Source: Craspedostauros australis (lineage: Eukaryota > Bacillariophyta > Bacillariophyceae > Mastogloiales > Achnanthaceae). From it: 64,000 nucleotides of DNA. Both the position numbers and the translations under genes were made by a program. This document shows, piece after piece, positions 9,939 through 20,333 of the stretch (its first letter is position 1; each line of letters opens with the position of its first letter). The notes beneath the pieces are model-generated. The model was not told the origin of the DNA and searched no databases. It was given only the letters and a program-made list of their open reading frames with translations. The DNA is taken from assembly GCA_026770025.1 (NCBI GenBank), contig JAMXDE010000019.1, positions 1,116,001 to 1,180,000 of the forward strand. The letters are read 5' to 3'.

Positions 9939-11287
9939 CTCGTTCTGTTCTATTCTTCTCTGCTCTGTGCTGTTGCTTCGGTCTATTCGATCCTACTCTA
10001 ATCAACTCTATTCTACCCTAATCTCCTCTATTCTATGCTCCTGTGCTGCGTAATGCTGTGCTGAGCAATGTTAGACGTTCTGAGATCCTTTCGTGCGCTG
10101 CCGTTTGCTCTGCTAGAGCATTCTCCTCGTATTGTGTCCTCCGTTGGTATAGTAGTACTCGTTTGACGCAGTATGTGTATATGTGTGCGTGCTATCGTAT
10201 CTTGTGATGTAGTGTGGTGTGGGTTGGTTCAGAATGAATCAGGCGGACGTTGTGGGAATGTGATGTGGCGTTGTTCGCTCTCTGTTTGTCGTATAATAAC
10301 ACTCAATGAAGAAGAGTTCCTTCGCCGGATGTAGCAGCGCGAGGGTTGGGACAAAGACGACGCTTTCTGCCTCTTGTTCCTTGGTTGGTTGGTTGGTTGG
10401 TGGAAGCGGGAGGGAAGTTTCGTCGGGGTTGTGTTCTGTGGCTTCAAAGCGCTGTGTGTGGCTCTCTCGCGGCTCTCTTGTGTTGGTGCCGACAAGGTGG
10501 GATGCAATACGATGGGATACCCCTGATGGATACGGTATTCCTGAAGTGCAATGGGATGAATACAATGCAACGCAGCAGGTGATCGATCAACGTGATGCGT
10601 TGCGCCCAAATCCGATGCACCACGTTGTGCATGCAACAGCAAGCGAAATGATCACACGCGCCAAACTCCGACACAACCGGCAGAAGATGGCGGAATTGTC
10701 GTTTAAGGCGAAATGTCGTAGCGCCAGCGCAACTCCATAATTGTTGCTTCGTCCGCCAGACGCGCTACTGGCTCCCGGTCGTAGTGATACAAACAGTGGC
10801 GACGCAGCGCGGTGACGCCAATCTTGGACAAATTATCGCGGGCGGATGTTTGCGTGCACAGCGCTTCTGTCTCGTCAACCCATTCCGAGAGTGTTCAATG
10901 CTCCCGTTCGGACGAACTTTACGAACGCACAGCGGGAGAGTACGAGTAGAGACACAAAGGGAGTGAAGGTGGGAACTGAGACAAGAGGAGGCTTGTCTCC
11001 TTTGCACGCAGAGAAAGGTCATGACGGGAGCAAACCACTCTCGGGCCAAAGCGATTCCTTGGCATCTCCTCAATGTGTGGCAGGGAGCCATTCAGATTCA
11101 TCACATGTTGCGCAAACCAACATCCTGCCAAACTTGTGTTGTTTGGATGGAAGGCGGACGGCACATGTACATAGCATTGGTATCGACGACCTCTGTTCCT
11201 CGGACATTGCTGCAGTGTCTGGTAGAATGCCACTCTGATCTAATCGTATGTATCATCCTATTCCATAATAGTCGTCGTGTCAACCCA
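9939..11287. other. Intergenic region without a supported gene
   Basis: The near side shows degenerate TCTATTCT-type repeats (about 9945-10040), probably leader of the Ser/Lys-rich gene. A short GGTTGGTTGG run sits near 10382-10400. ORFs on both strands here (the longest 144 aa at 10306-10740) have no recognisable domain and are not called. Confidence 0.45.
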
Positions 11288-13358
11288 TCATGACAGTTCA
11301 CCGTGGACGCGCAATCGATACAACGATGTGTATTCCGGATTTCCCCAATTGTTCAGGATTTGAATGGTAATGCCCTTCAGGTTGCTGAAGATGCCACTCC
11401 CGCACGATGGTCCTGTCGCAGAGCAGCTGCCCACATCGTCGTCGTCTTCGGACGCAACCGCCGCCGGCGGTGCAACAAGCAGATCGAAGATTTGCGTCGT
11501 GGGACCTTGCACATCGTACTCGAATGTGCCCAGCACGACGCCGTCGTCAGCATCGAATCCGTTCGCGTGATATCCCACGATGCGGAATTGTCGCGGTGCG
11601 GACGATCTGGCTGCGTCGTCATTGAAATGGTGGGTGGAGGCGAGTTGGGAGGCGATGCGCGAGGGCAAATGATCGATGGAGACGCTCTGGATGTTGATGG
11701 GTGCGACCAATTCGAACGTGATCTGGCCTTGCGTTCCGTGCATCGGCCAGCACGATCCCAATCCAATGTGCGGGTTCAGAACGGCCTCTGGTGGGACGTT
11801 GGCTGCCGATGGGAGGGACTGCGATTGGTTGGATAGACAGGCAGGTGAGCAGAAAGGCAGGTGAGCAGAAAGGCAGGTGGACAGAAAGGCACGCGGAAAC
11901 AACGGGAATAGAGTTGTTGCATCCAGAATCGAGCGTTTTGAACAGGAAAGCGAAACGGAGGTAAGAGATGTGGGTCAGATTGATGCCAGTTGCTGCAATA
12001 TGCCGTGCTGGTAGAACACTCCATACTCATAGCTTGAACATGGCGTCCCCTCGTCCAATCAAGCAGCCGCCGCCACGCACACAAGATGACGGTTGCGAGC
12101 AAACAGCAGCACAATACAACATGGTGCAAGAGCACGCACGAGCACGAAATGCTCTACTCACCAACGCGTGCAACACGTAGGACGGAATCAACGACTTGGC
12201 AAAGCCGCCCCCGCCAATGCTCCATTGCTCCCACCCTTGCGGCAGCACATGCTCCTCCCAGTCCTGCGGGATGTACTTCCTCCACCACACGTTGCCCAAG
12301 ACGTCGTCGTCGTCCGTACCAGCGCCCGTGTACGTGCGCGATGTCATTGCGTAAACAATCCTCGAATTCTGCGCCAGATCCAACAAGCCCGTCGAGTCTT
12401 GACGTGCCCATTTGTTGAGCTGCGATTGCACGCTGTGGACGGCGTCCGAAGATGCGACGCAAGTGGCTGGCTTCGCAGATGCTGCACCATCCTTGCTGGA
12501 TGACACTTGGGTGCGCTTCTCGGATGCCGCACGCGCTTCTTCGGCCTGAAAGAGCTGCAACGATTCCCTCCAAAAGCTATCAATCTGATCCTTGATGAAT
12601 TCCATGGCCCAGTTGTAAAATTCGTTCTCGCTGTCCTTGAGCACCTCGTCGACGTCGAACTGGCTGCCGAGCTCATCCTTCGTCATGTAGTTGAGGGACT
12701 GCTGCACGCTCGCATCGTCCTCATCCTCGTCACTCGCCACTTCGGCGTACTCGCCAGCAGTCTGCGCCGCGAGAGCCGCCTCCATCATCTCTTCAATGAC
12801 GGCCGGATCCGATCCAGCCTCCATCTGCGCCAACGCCTGCGCCACGGCGGCTTCGGCCACTTCCATCTCCTTGTGCGTCTGCTCTTCAAAGAGCGTCGTC
12901 TCGTCCCGGATGTCTCGCATGCGCTGCGACGACGCCGCGACCTGATCGCGCACGAGCTGCAGCGTCATCTCCTGTTGGTGGACATCCTGCAATCGCTGTT
13001 GCAAGTCTTGCAACGCGACGCGGTTGAGCTGATGCACGAGCACGTCAATGTCGCTGTACAGCTGTTGGATCGACGTCGACAATGCGTGGATCTCCTCGTG
13101 CTTCTGGTGCAAGGCCTGCAAGCGAGTGTCGTCGGCGTGCTTGCGCTGGTGCTGTTGCAGCTCGCTGCGCTGCTGCAGCAACGTCTCTTCGAGGGACAGG
13201 ATGCGATTTGCAACGTCCTCCTCCTGTTCGGTCGTGGATGGTTCGAAGCACGTCGTTACTGTCGTCGTTACTGGCGTTGCTGTTTCATTGATGTCCATGG
13301 CACCAACGAACCAAGGCATTGCGCATGCCAGCGCGAGGATGCGACCAGCCAACATCAT
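11288..13358 (-). CDS. SUN-domain protein, two exons
   Basis: Two exons, complement(join(11288..11818,12162..13358)), encode about 575 residues. Exon 1 begins with a hydrophobic signal sequence or anchor (MMLAGRILALACAMPWFVGAM), then a Gln/Glu-rich coiled coil (about residues 45-210) and an acidic stretch. The SUN domain starts near DLAQNSRIVYAMTSRTYTG and continues after splicing with GLGSCWPMHGTQGQI, SSAPRQFRIVGY, LGTFEYD and ends NNWGNPEYTSLYRLRVHGE, all hallmark SUN blocks. The donor GTGAGT and acceptor CGCAG join phase 0 codons, and the intron has a pyrimidine-rich 3' end on the coding strand. SUN proteins link lumenal partners across the nuclear envelope or ER; the layout (N-terminal signal, coiled coil, C-terminal SUN) fits that role. 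Only one hydrophobic segment is evident, so a lumenal form anchored at its N-terminus is also possible. Confidence 0.85.
11819..12161 (-). other. Intron of the SUN-domain gene
   Basis: A 343-bp intron inferred because the two flanking frames encode the two halves of one SUN domain. It starts GTGAGT and ends CAATCGCAG on the minus strand and joins complete codons. Confidence 0.75.
11841..11888. repeat. Three tandem 16-bp repeats inside the SUN intron
   Basis: The unit GCAGGTGAGCAGAAAG occurs twice exactly (11841-11856, 11857-11872) and once with two changes (11873-11888). Read on the coding strand it supplies the C/T-rich tract just upstream of the acceptor site. Confidence 0.9.
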
Positions 13359-14943
13359 GGTTGTCGCAATGGGAGTATGAATATCAGTAGGAGTCTGAGT
13401 AGGAGTATTGTCGGAATGAAAATGACCCCCAAAGGCACTTGCGATGGATGTCTCTCTCCTTCGCTCGTTGGCTCGTTCGCTTTGGTCCGCTGTGAAGTGA
13501 TGCCTTGGGAAAAAGATACTTCAGGAGGGCTGTCAACGTGATCAATCCAGAGGATAAGAGGTATTGCGGAAGGTTGGGGGTGGCAGCGACAATGAAACAA
13601 TGGACACAGATGGTTGTTGGCGGGCAGAGCCACTGCCAGTGTTGTTGTTGTTGTTGTGTTTGCGTTGACCCAACGCGTTGGTTTCCGTTGTGTGTTCGAA
13701 TCACGTATTCAATCATGAAACTGTTCGTGAATTACTTGTTGCACGGGAATCGATTCTTCCTCACAAAAAAGTGATGTGAAAAGTGGAAACGACAACATCA
13801 ACCGACGCGGCAATGGCAGATGTGGTGCGCACAGGACGGAATGAGACAGTGCGTATGATGGAGGAAGTATGGTGCGGATGAGGCCGGTGGTTGGCGTCCC
13901 GTGCTACTCTGCTTGGATCCAAAATGAAATGCACTGGATGCTGCGTCGTGCAAACATGTTGCGTGCAAAACCAAGCATCCAAAGCGGACAGCAAAAAGCT
14001 GAGGGTAAGACCCGCGGTGATCGTGGAGGAACATCACATCTCCATGACGGTCTACACAGAGATGAGACAGATTGTCAATTTTGATTGGCCGATGGCGGAT
14101 CCTGTCTGTGTGATTCGGGACATGACCCACGCCACCACATGAGCGTGCCCCTCATGACTACAGCCACCTCAGTTGGTGTCGACGACACAATTTGCACTCA
14201 TAAACCCCACTTGCTTCTCCTCGGTACGTGTCAAAGTTTGATGTCACCACAACGTCAAATCGACACACTTGAACGAGAGCTTGCACGGAAGACGTCCAGG
14301 AACGTGCCTGAACCACGAAGATTGCCTCAATACCGACGCAAGGAGAGGGCGGCGCTGGGTTCAAGTCCTTGCGGAACGTTGGCGCGTACCAGTGTGCCAA
14401 CACCATCCCTCTTCATGCACGAGGAGATCATGACTGTTCATCGTTTGTTCATTCCACGCAGGCGACGGCCTTTCCTCCATCGAACATGTGCAATACTCCT
14501 TTTGTTGCGAGTGTTGCACAGTGGCCGCTCTTGTTTGGAGAGGCGCGGTTGTCTCGGCGGAGTCTCAAGAAAGGAACGGTCGAATCGGCATCCGGAGGCA
14601 GAAACGTGACAGGATCATCACAACTCGACCTCCCCCTGCTCGCAACCGAAGCTGCGCAACGCTCCGCCAACAAGTGATTGCACCATGTTCGGATCATCGT
14701 TCCGAAACAGATACGTTCGTGATCGGAGTGGTTCCTCTCCACGAACAAGACTGGAATCAAATGGAATCATGTTGGCTTCCAGCGACGTCCATCCTGTTGG
14801 ATCATACACGTACTCCGGAGGACTAATAATAATACACGTAGGCAGCTCAGCTCTCTGCGATTGCATGCTCGACCTTCGTTGGGGGGGCGCCTGTACGTAC
14901 CATAGAGTTGAATGCAACCATCTGGCGTTTCAATGATGTGATT
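13359..14943. other. Intergenic region without a supported gene
   Basis: About 1.6 kb between the SUN gene start and the 3' end of P1. Several ORFs of 70-175 codons exist on both strands, but none shows a domain, and their compositions look like chance frames. Confidence 0.45.
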
Positions 14944-16719
14944 TTACGTCTTCGATTTGACCCGATTCTTGGCCTTCTTGGCTTTCGCCAGATCCAGTTC
15001 GCGTCGCTTGCGGAAGGCATGGGCCACCTTCTCTCTCGCAACACACCACGTCGCTTCGGACCATGAATCCTTGTCTGCATCTTTCTTGAGGAAGCGGCCC
15101 CTCTTCTTGTAGATGATTCGCACGATATCTTTGGCCATATCATACTTTTCGGCTCGCGAAGCTTTGTCGTATTCCTTCGATCTATCTGCCACGATGGAAC
15201 GCAGGAACTTGTTGCCTGGATGCTGCAAGCATCGATGTCCCAGCCCCATCAGGACGTCATGATCTGTGGGGATTCGGGTGTCATGCGTGCCGCTGGAGTC
15301 CCCCTTTGTTGACGGCGTCATCGATACCTGATCAGACGCTGTGGAACAAGCAGCGAATCCAACCGCTGCGCCTTGTTTTTGCTCATTACACGGACTGTCG
15401 CTCGCTTGTAGACCACTCGCACCCGCGATCGCCTTGGTCGTGAGGGGTCGAAGGAAGAGCTGATCGAGATTGAAGGTGTTTTGACGCATGATGGAATTCG
15501 GAGCCAATATTCCACATCCTTCCGTGATCGTTCGCTTCATGACCCAGTTCATATGATGCGAGGTGAGAATGTCGCACGAGCGATCCACGGTTGGCAGGTC
15601 GTTGGTGGTGATACCCAAAGCTGAAAGCTGGTGGAGGTTGCTTTGGTGGCTGGGCCTCAGATGGGCATGAAATCGATCAAGAAAGCCTTCGCACACATGC
15701 TTCTTGATTTCGTCGACGTCTGTTGGATTCCGGTGATGCTGTTGATCACTCAGGAAATGGAATGCTTCCAACCGAATTGGAAATGGACGCTTGACTTCGC
15801 ACATGGTGTACATGTCTGGTTCCACATGCTCCTCGGGGGTTCCGGGCACCACGTCGAACTTGTGCACAACCACACCACCATTTCGCTGCAGAAAGGCACA
15901 TTCGCTGAGAGTCGACGTGATGTAATGCGTTGCTTCCATGGCAGCTTCCTTGGTGTACGTGTCGCAAGTATTCTTGTAGAAGACCAGCACGGCTCGTCCC
16001 TTGGCGTCCGGCGTCGGCATCGCCTGAAACTTGCCCAGCGTGAGCAAGTGATACGCTTCTGCAGACAGATCCGACAATCGCAGCGGCCTCACCAACGCTT
16101 CTGCGCCAAAATGGAGCAGGATGGAATCGAACCACGCCAGGAATCTGCGTGCCGCGTATTGTGGACGATACGATTCGCTACGCAGGAACATTTCGCGCAG
16201 CTGTCTGTCTTGCGCGTAGTCCGGGTTGCGTTGCATCGCCATCTCGTAGCCAAGCTTGCTGACGACCTTGGAGATCTCGATCTCCATCTCGTCGAGCATG
16301 GTGCTGAGGAATTCCTCCGTTTCTTCTGGCAATGGTTTGTTGCGTGGAAGCTCACTCCCGATCTGTTGATGTTCTAGCATGGGGATCTGAGTGTGTTCAT
16401 GCCCGCAGCGTTGAGACGGACCATGTCCATTTATTGGTCCTGCCAGTACAAGAGGTTCCATCGCACGCATTCCCGACTTGACGATAGTATTCTCATCATC
16501 AATGTCGCATTTTTGAATGGCCGAGTCGGTGTGGTACGAGTGTATGGGAGTACATTCCTGTTCACGCCAATGCGAGTACGCATAGTCGGCATGCTGGATA
16601 GAATGCGTGGATCGCCCCTCACCTAGCAAGAAATGGAGGGGATCCATCATCGACTCGTCTGCGTCATGCGTCACAATTGGTTGCATTGTTCGGTCTTCCG
16701 TTGTGGTGGCTGTATCCAT
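14944..16719 (-). CDS. P1: CRAL-TRIO-like plus DUF6824 protein
   Basis: A single exon of 591 residues. Residues ~130-395 match the CRAL-TRIO/Sec14-like domain found in many diatom proteins: MFLRSESY, FGAEALVRPLRLSDL, LGKFQAMPTPDAKGRAVLVFYKN, then a C-terminal LSALGITTNDLP block and NWVMKR. A polar linker (about 425-482) leads to DUF6824 (about 485-572): DVLMGLGHRCLQHPGN, SKEYDKASRAEKYDMAKDIV, GRFLKKDA, AREKVAHAFRKRRELD, and a basic tail. CRAL-TRIO domains bind hydrophobic ligands; the role of DUF6824 is unknown. In this copy the GRG of the DUF6824 signature is GLG. P1 is divergent from P2, with 876 bases between starts. It is the only minus-strand member of the seven-gene family here. Its C-terminal domain is closest to that of P7. 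Confidence 0.85.
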   Translation of the reverse strand: MDTATTTEDRTMQPIVTHDADESMMDPLHFLLGEGRSTHSIQHADYAYSHWREQECTPIHSYHTDSAIQKCDIDDENTIVKSGMRAMEPLVLAGPINGHGPSQRCGHEHTQIPMLEHQQIGSELPRNKPLPEETEEFLSTMLDEMEIEISKVVSKLGYEMAMQRNPDYAQDRQLREMFLRSESYRPQYAARRFLAWFDSILLHFGAEALVRPLRLSDLSAEAYHLLTLGKFQAMPTPDAKGRAVLVFYKNTCDTYTKEAAMEATHYITSTLSECAFLQRNGGVVVHKFDVVPGTPEEHVEPDMYTMCEVKRPFPIRLEAFHFLSDQQHHRNPTDVDEIKKHVCEGFLDRFHAHLRPSHQSNLHQLSALGITTNDLPTVDRSCDILTSHHMNWVMKRTITEGCGILAPNSIMRQNTFNLDQLFLRPLTTKAIAGASGLQASDSPCNEQKQGAAVGFAACSTASDQVSMTPSTKGDSSGTHDTRIPTDHDVLMGLGHRCLQHPGNKFLRSIVADRSKEYDKASRAEKYDMAKDIVRIIYKKRGRFLKKDADKDSWSEATWCVAREKVAHAFRKRRELDLAKAKKAKNRVKSKT

Positions 16720-17595
16720 GGCGTTGCGTGTGTGTGTTTACGCGAATGATGTTGTGCTCCTCAGTGTGCTCGCATGCCGCGTGCTTCTTGATTGATCCCG
16801 TATTCGTACATGCGACTTGTGTGTTCACAGGTGACACCACACGACGATGTCCGGAGGTTGGCTGTCACAGTTGGCGTTCGATGTGGATCATTGCACTCAA
16901 GCACAGCGTATGGTAGGGTATGGTGTGGTTGCCTGCGCCAGAAGCAGCAACATGAGTTGTGCTGATTTTCTTTTCGATTCGCTTCGGGAGTAAGGTGAAA
17001 TATACATTGGACTGTGATTATATGTCGAACATCAGTACCAACCAAAGGATACTGTTTGACCTCGATTATTGCCTGGAGTACGAGGAACAACGTCATGGAC
17101 ACATGATGGTTCACGTCATCGCGTTCCGCATCACCATCATTGTTCTGGAAGTGAGATGGGAGGTGATGTGTCCTGGATCTTGATCTTTGTTGTTCGTGCA
17201 AGGTGTGGATTACAATGAAATCACAAACAACCAGCAACTCCTGCCGAACGACATCACGAATCAATGGCCTCGCACTCCATCCAAAGAGGAAGACGCTGGA
17301 GGCGGTTGTGCTGTGGAGGACCATGATGAGAATCAAGAGAATAGGATAGACGCCAGTGGGAACGCATGGTACTTTTGGGCAAGCGCAACACATCAAACAA
17401 CACCTCACTCTCTCTCTCTCTCTCCTTGTTCGTAGTTCGTATCACAGAATCCATCGCATCTGCCTCACCATCGCATCTTCATCCAAGCCATCAACCAACC
17501 AACCAACCAACAACACACGCATTCGCATTCACAGCGTCCGTTTACAGTCTGCCGTATTCTGCAGCCGAGATCTGCACAGCCGCCGCCTCGATTCC
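16720..17595. promoter_or_regulatory. Shared region between divergent P1 and P2
   Basis: This 876-bp stretch separates two head-to-head paralogues and must contain both promoters. A CTCTCT tract (about 17406-17424) and a CAACCAACCAACCAAC run (about 17491-17508) lie in the likely P2 leader. No defined promoter motif could be recognised. Confidence 0.4.
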
Positions 17596-19536
17596 ATGAA
17601 CTTCGATCTCGTCATCACACCGCACGATGGTGCCTCAGGCGATGAAGCCAAGGTGGTGGAGTCGGAAGATCCGCTTCCCCTATTGGAAGAATGCGTGAAT
17701 GATGATTATGATGCATTCGGTGGATACCAATGCGATAACGCTTCGCAAAGCGTGGCGCAAACACTCCGCTTCAAGCCCATGCACGTGTCCGATCCGGAAG
17801 GGGAGATGAGATGGGACAACCGCATCGATACCGATTCATCGTACGTCCATCCGCAAATCATCCAGATCCATGATGGTCTGGAACACGACATCGCAGACAG
17901 CAGCGGAGTTAGCATTAGCACTGGGACAATCACTAGCGCTAGCACTGGTACAAGCACGAGTAGCATCATGCGGCAAACGCAGACGATCGTGGGGCAGTCG
18001 CACTCGTTTGATTCATCGAGCAATGCAACGGATCCGTCACAACCTCTGGACGCGGAATATGTCCCAATTCCCATCCTGGATCGTCAGCAAATCGACGATC
18101 ACGTGAAGGACGGCCGGCCCCCCATGGAGGAGACGGAGGAATTTCTCTGCGCCAAGACCGATGATATGGAGACCGTGCTCTGCAACATCCCCAAAACGAA
18201 AGGATACGAAATGGCGGTGCAGATCAATCCCGATTTCATGCACGGCAAGCCCCTCCTCGAGATGTTCCTGCGCAGCGAGTACTACGATGCGGAACGCGCC
18301 GCGCACAAGATCCTTCTGTGGTGCGAAGCCATCCGGCTTCATTTCGACGTCGAGGTGCTGGGAAGGCCTTTGCGTTTGACCGATCTGTCGCCGGAAGCAT
18401 TCCACGTCCTCACGCTCGGCAAATTCCAGCTGTTGCCGAAGCCGGACCCCCGGGGTCGATTCATCATGGTCTTCTTTCGCAACACCAGCGACACCTACTC
18501 CGATCACGCCGTCGCCCAAATTCTGCTCTACATGTCCTTCTCGACCTACGGAAAAGTCGAGGTGCAGCGGCGCGGCATCGTCGCCGTGCACCAATACGAT
18601 GTCGTCAGTGGTACGCCGGACGAGTTCATCAATCCGGACGTGAGGCACTTTGGTCTCACCGCCTGTTACATGCCGGTGCGTATCGAGACCTTCCACTATA
18701 TCTGCCACCGGCAGCATCCGCGCATCCGGGCCGTCATCGACAACATTCAGCACTTCCTTACCGAAGACATACACGATCGATTCCAAGCGCACATGGAACC
18801 CAACCTGCAGGCCAACCTCGATCGGCTTGCCACCTTCGGTTTTCCCGTCCACGACTATCCGTCCGTGGATTGCGATGGCGAGCTTCTCGTTTCCAGCCAC
18901 ATGGAATGGATCACGAAATGGCAGCTGTCGGAGGGATACGGCACACTGGCCCCGGCCTCCATCATGCGGTACAACAACTACGACGTGGCCAAGACCATTG
19001 CCGCGTACGCGGAGTCGTCTAGACTCGCCAACATCGTCAATACTACGAACGGCCTTACCCCCGATTCGGCGGATCATGGCACCACCAACTCGAACGACGC
19101 ATCGTCATCGTCCACATCGTCGACAGAAAGATCCGTGTCAATAACATCGTCGTCGTCGTCCAGCACGTCGAATGCATCCGACGCAAACAACAACAGCAAC
19201 AGCCTCACCCCGACGGATGACGACATCCTCATGGGACGAGGACGTCCCTACCTGCAGCATCCGGGCAATCAATTCCTACGTTCCATGGTGGCCGACAGAT
19301 CCAAGGACTACGACAAGGCCTCGCGTCCCGAAAAATATGAAATGGCCAAAGACGTCGTGCGCGCCGTCTACGTGAAGAAGGGACGCTTCCTCAAGATCGA
19401 CGCAACGGCGGGCACTTGGTCCGAAGTCAGCTGGATGGTGGCGAGAGAAAAGGTGGCGCACACGTTCCGAAAGCGGAGAGAGTTGGATCTGGCGAAAGCC
19501 AAGAAGGCGAAAAGCAGAAAAAGCGGTGGGAAGTGA
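17596..19536 (+). CDS. P2: CRAL-TRIO-like plus DUF6824 protein
   Basis: A single exon of 646 residues starting MNFDLVITPHD. The frame is open upstream but lacks an ATG that fits the paralogues. The N-terminal ~170 residues are polar and variable, with an imperfect Ser/Thr repeat (SISTGTITSASTGTSTSS). The CRAL-TRIO-like domain includes MFLRSEYYDAERAAHKIL, GKFQLLPKPDPRGRFIMVFF and TFGFPVHDYPSVD. A long Ser/Thr-rich linker (about 500-535) precedes a complete DUF6824 signature: DDILMGRGRPYLQHPGNQFL, SKDYDKASRPEKYEMAKDVV, GRFLKIDATAGTWSEV, AREKVAHTFRKRRELD. Its DUF6824 resembles that of P6 (FLKIDATAGTWSE). Function is unknown beyond the likely hydrophobic-ligand binding of the first domain. Confidence 0.85.
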   Translation: MNFDLVITPHDGASGDEAKVVESEDPLPLLEECVNDDYDAFGGYQCDNASQSVAQTLRFKPMHVSDPEGEMRWDNRIDTDSSYVHPQIIQIHDGLEHDIADSSGVSISTGTITSASTGTSTSSIMRQTQTIVGQSHSFDSSSNATDPSQPLDAEYVPIPILDRQQIDDHVKDGRPPMEETEEFLCAKTDDMETVLCNIPKTKGYEMAVQINPDFMHGKPLLEMFLRSEYYDAERAAHKILLWCEAIRLHFDVEVLGRPLRLTDLSPEAFHVLTLGKFQLLPKPDPRGRFIMVFFRNTSDTYSDHAVAQILLYMSFSTYGKVEVQRRGIVAVHQYDVVSGTPDEFINPDVRHFGLTACYMPVRIETFHYICHRQHPRIRAVIDNIQHFLTEDIHDRFQAHMEPNLQANLDRLATFGFPVHDYPSVDCDGELLVSSHMEWITKWQLSEGYGTLAPASIMRYNNYDVAKTIAAYAESSRLANIVNTTNGLTPDSADHGTTNSNDASSSSTSSTERSVSITSSSSSSTSNASDANNNSNSLTPTDDDILMGRGRPYLQHPGNQFLRSMVADRSKDYDKASRPEKYEMAKDVVRAVYVKKGRFLKIDATAGTWSEVSWMVAREKVAHTFRKRRELDLAKAKKAKSRKSGGK

Positions 19537-20333
19537 GATGCGAATGGCGTGCGGCGGTGGATGAGATAGGCACACACGCATGCAAGCAGGCAGGCAGGCA
19601 CTGTAGTTAGGACAGCAGCAGTATCAGCAGCATGCCGTAGTCAGGGAATTTGAAATGATGAAAGATGCACACTCGTCAGGATGTACACAACAACTTAGTG
19701 CCCCATCTGCACTTTTCCTCAAGTGCGCGATAGTATCTGTGCCAAACGTAGCGCCAAGCATCGAGGCAAGAGCAATTCTCCATGTCCGCATAAAAATACC
19801 CATCACCAGTCTATCACATTGCAGAGCAAACGAAGAATGGGACTTCATCACAGCCATCAGATGATGAGATGCAATCGGTATTATCCGCACCGCAAAAGAA
19901 TGAATATGATAGGGGTGGTGACGATGCTGATGACTCGGAGCAACGGCAACAATCGCAGCAATCTTCCAGCCCGTTCGGTCCTTGAAGTGAGGCGTCCACA
20001 CCACCACACATGCGATGTCAACGACAGTCTGCCTCCTCTTCCTTTGGGGAACGCAAGGAAGAAGAATGAGCAATCGGACTTTCGCGCTGGCAGCGATGTC
20101 GATGACGAAGAGGAGAAAGATGATTGCAACAATGATGTCGCTGCTACAGGATGGGAGAAGGGAAAGCTCACAGCAGCAATGGCGTCAACGACAACAGCGG
20201 CAGCACTTGCACAGGCAAAGACAAAAGTGCGAAGGCAAACGAAACTATCATCCTTGAGCGTACTGTACTGATGCGAGAATATTGGTGATGCAAAGCCATA
20301 ACAATACTTCAGCTGTACAACTAAGTCAGAACT
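19537..20333. other. Intergenic region with possible exons of a small acidic protein
   Basis: Two plus-strand frames here read like coding sequence. One ends at a TGA at 19983 with ...NGTSSQPSDDEMQSVLSAPQK and an acidic, Gln-rich tail. The other ends at 20271 with FRAGSDVDDEEEKDD and then an Ala-rich helical stretch. They are in different frames and could be two exons of one gene, but no donor-acceptor pair that keeps the frame was found. It would end 62 bases from the convergent WD40 gene. Confidence 0.25.

Noticed and set aside
10306-10740. 144-codon plus-strand ORF
   Set aside because: No recognisable domain; codons 20-40 are translations of a GGTTGGTTGG run; overlapping minus-strand frames are equally long.
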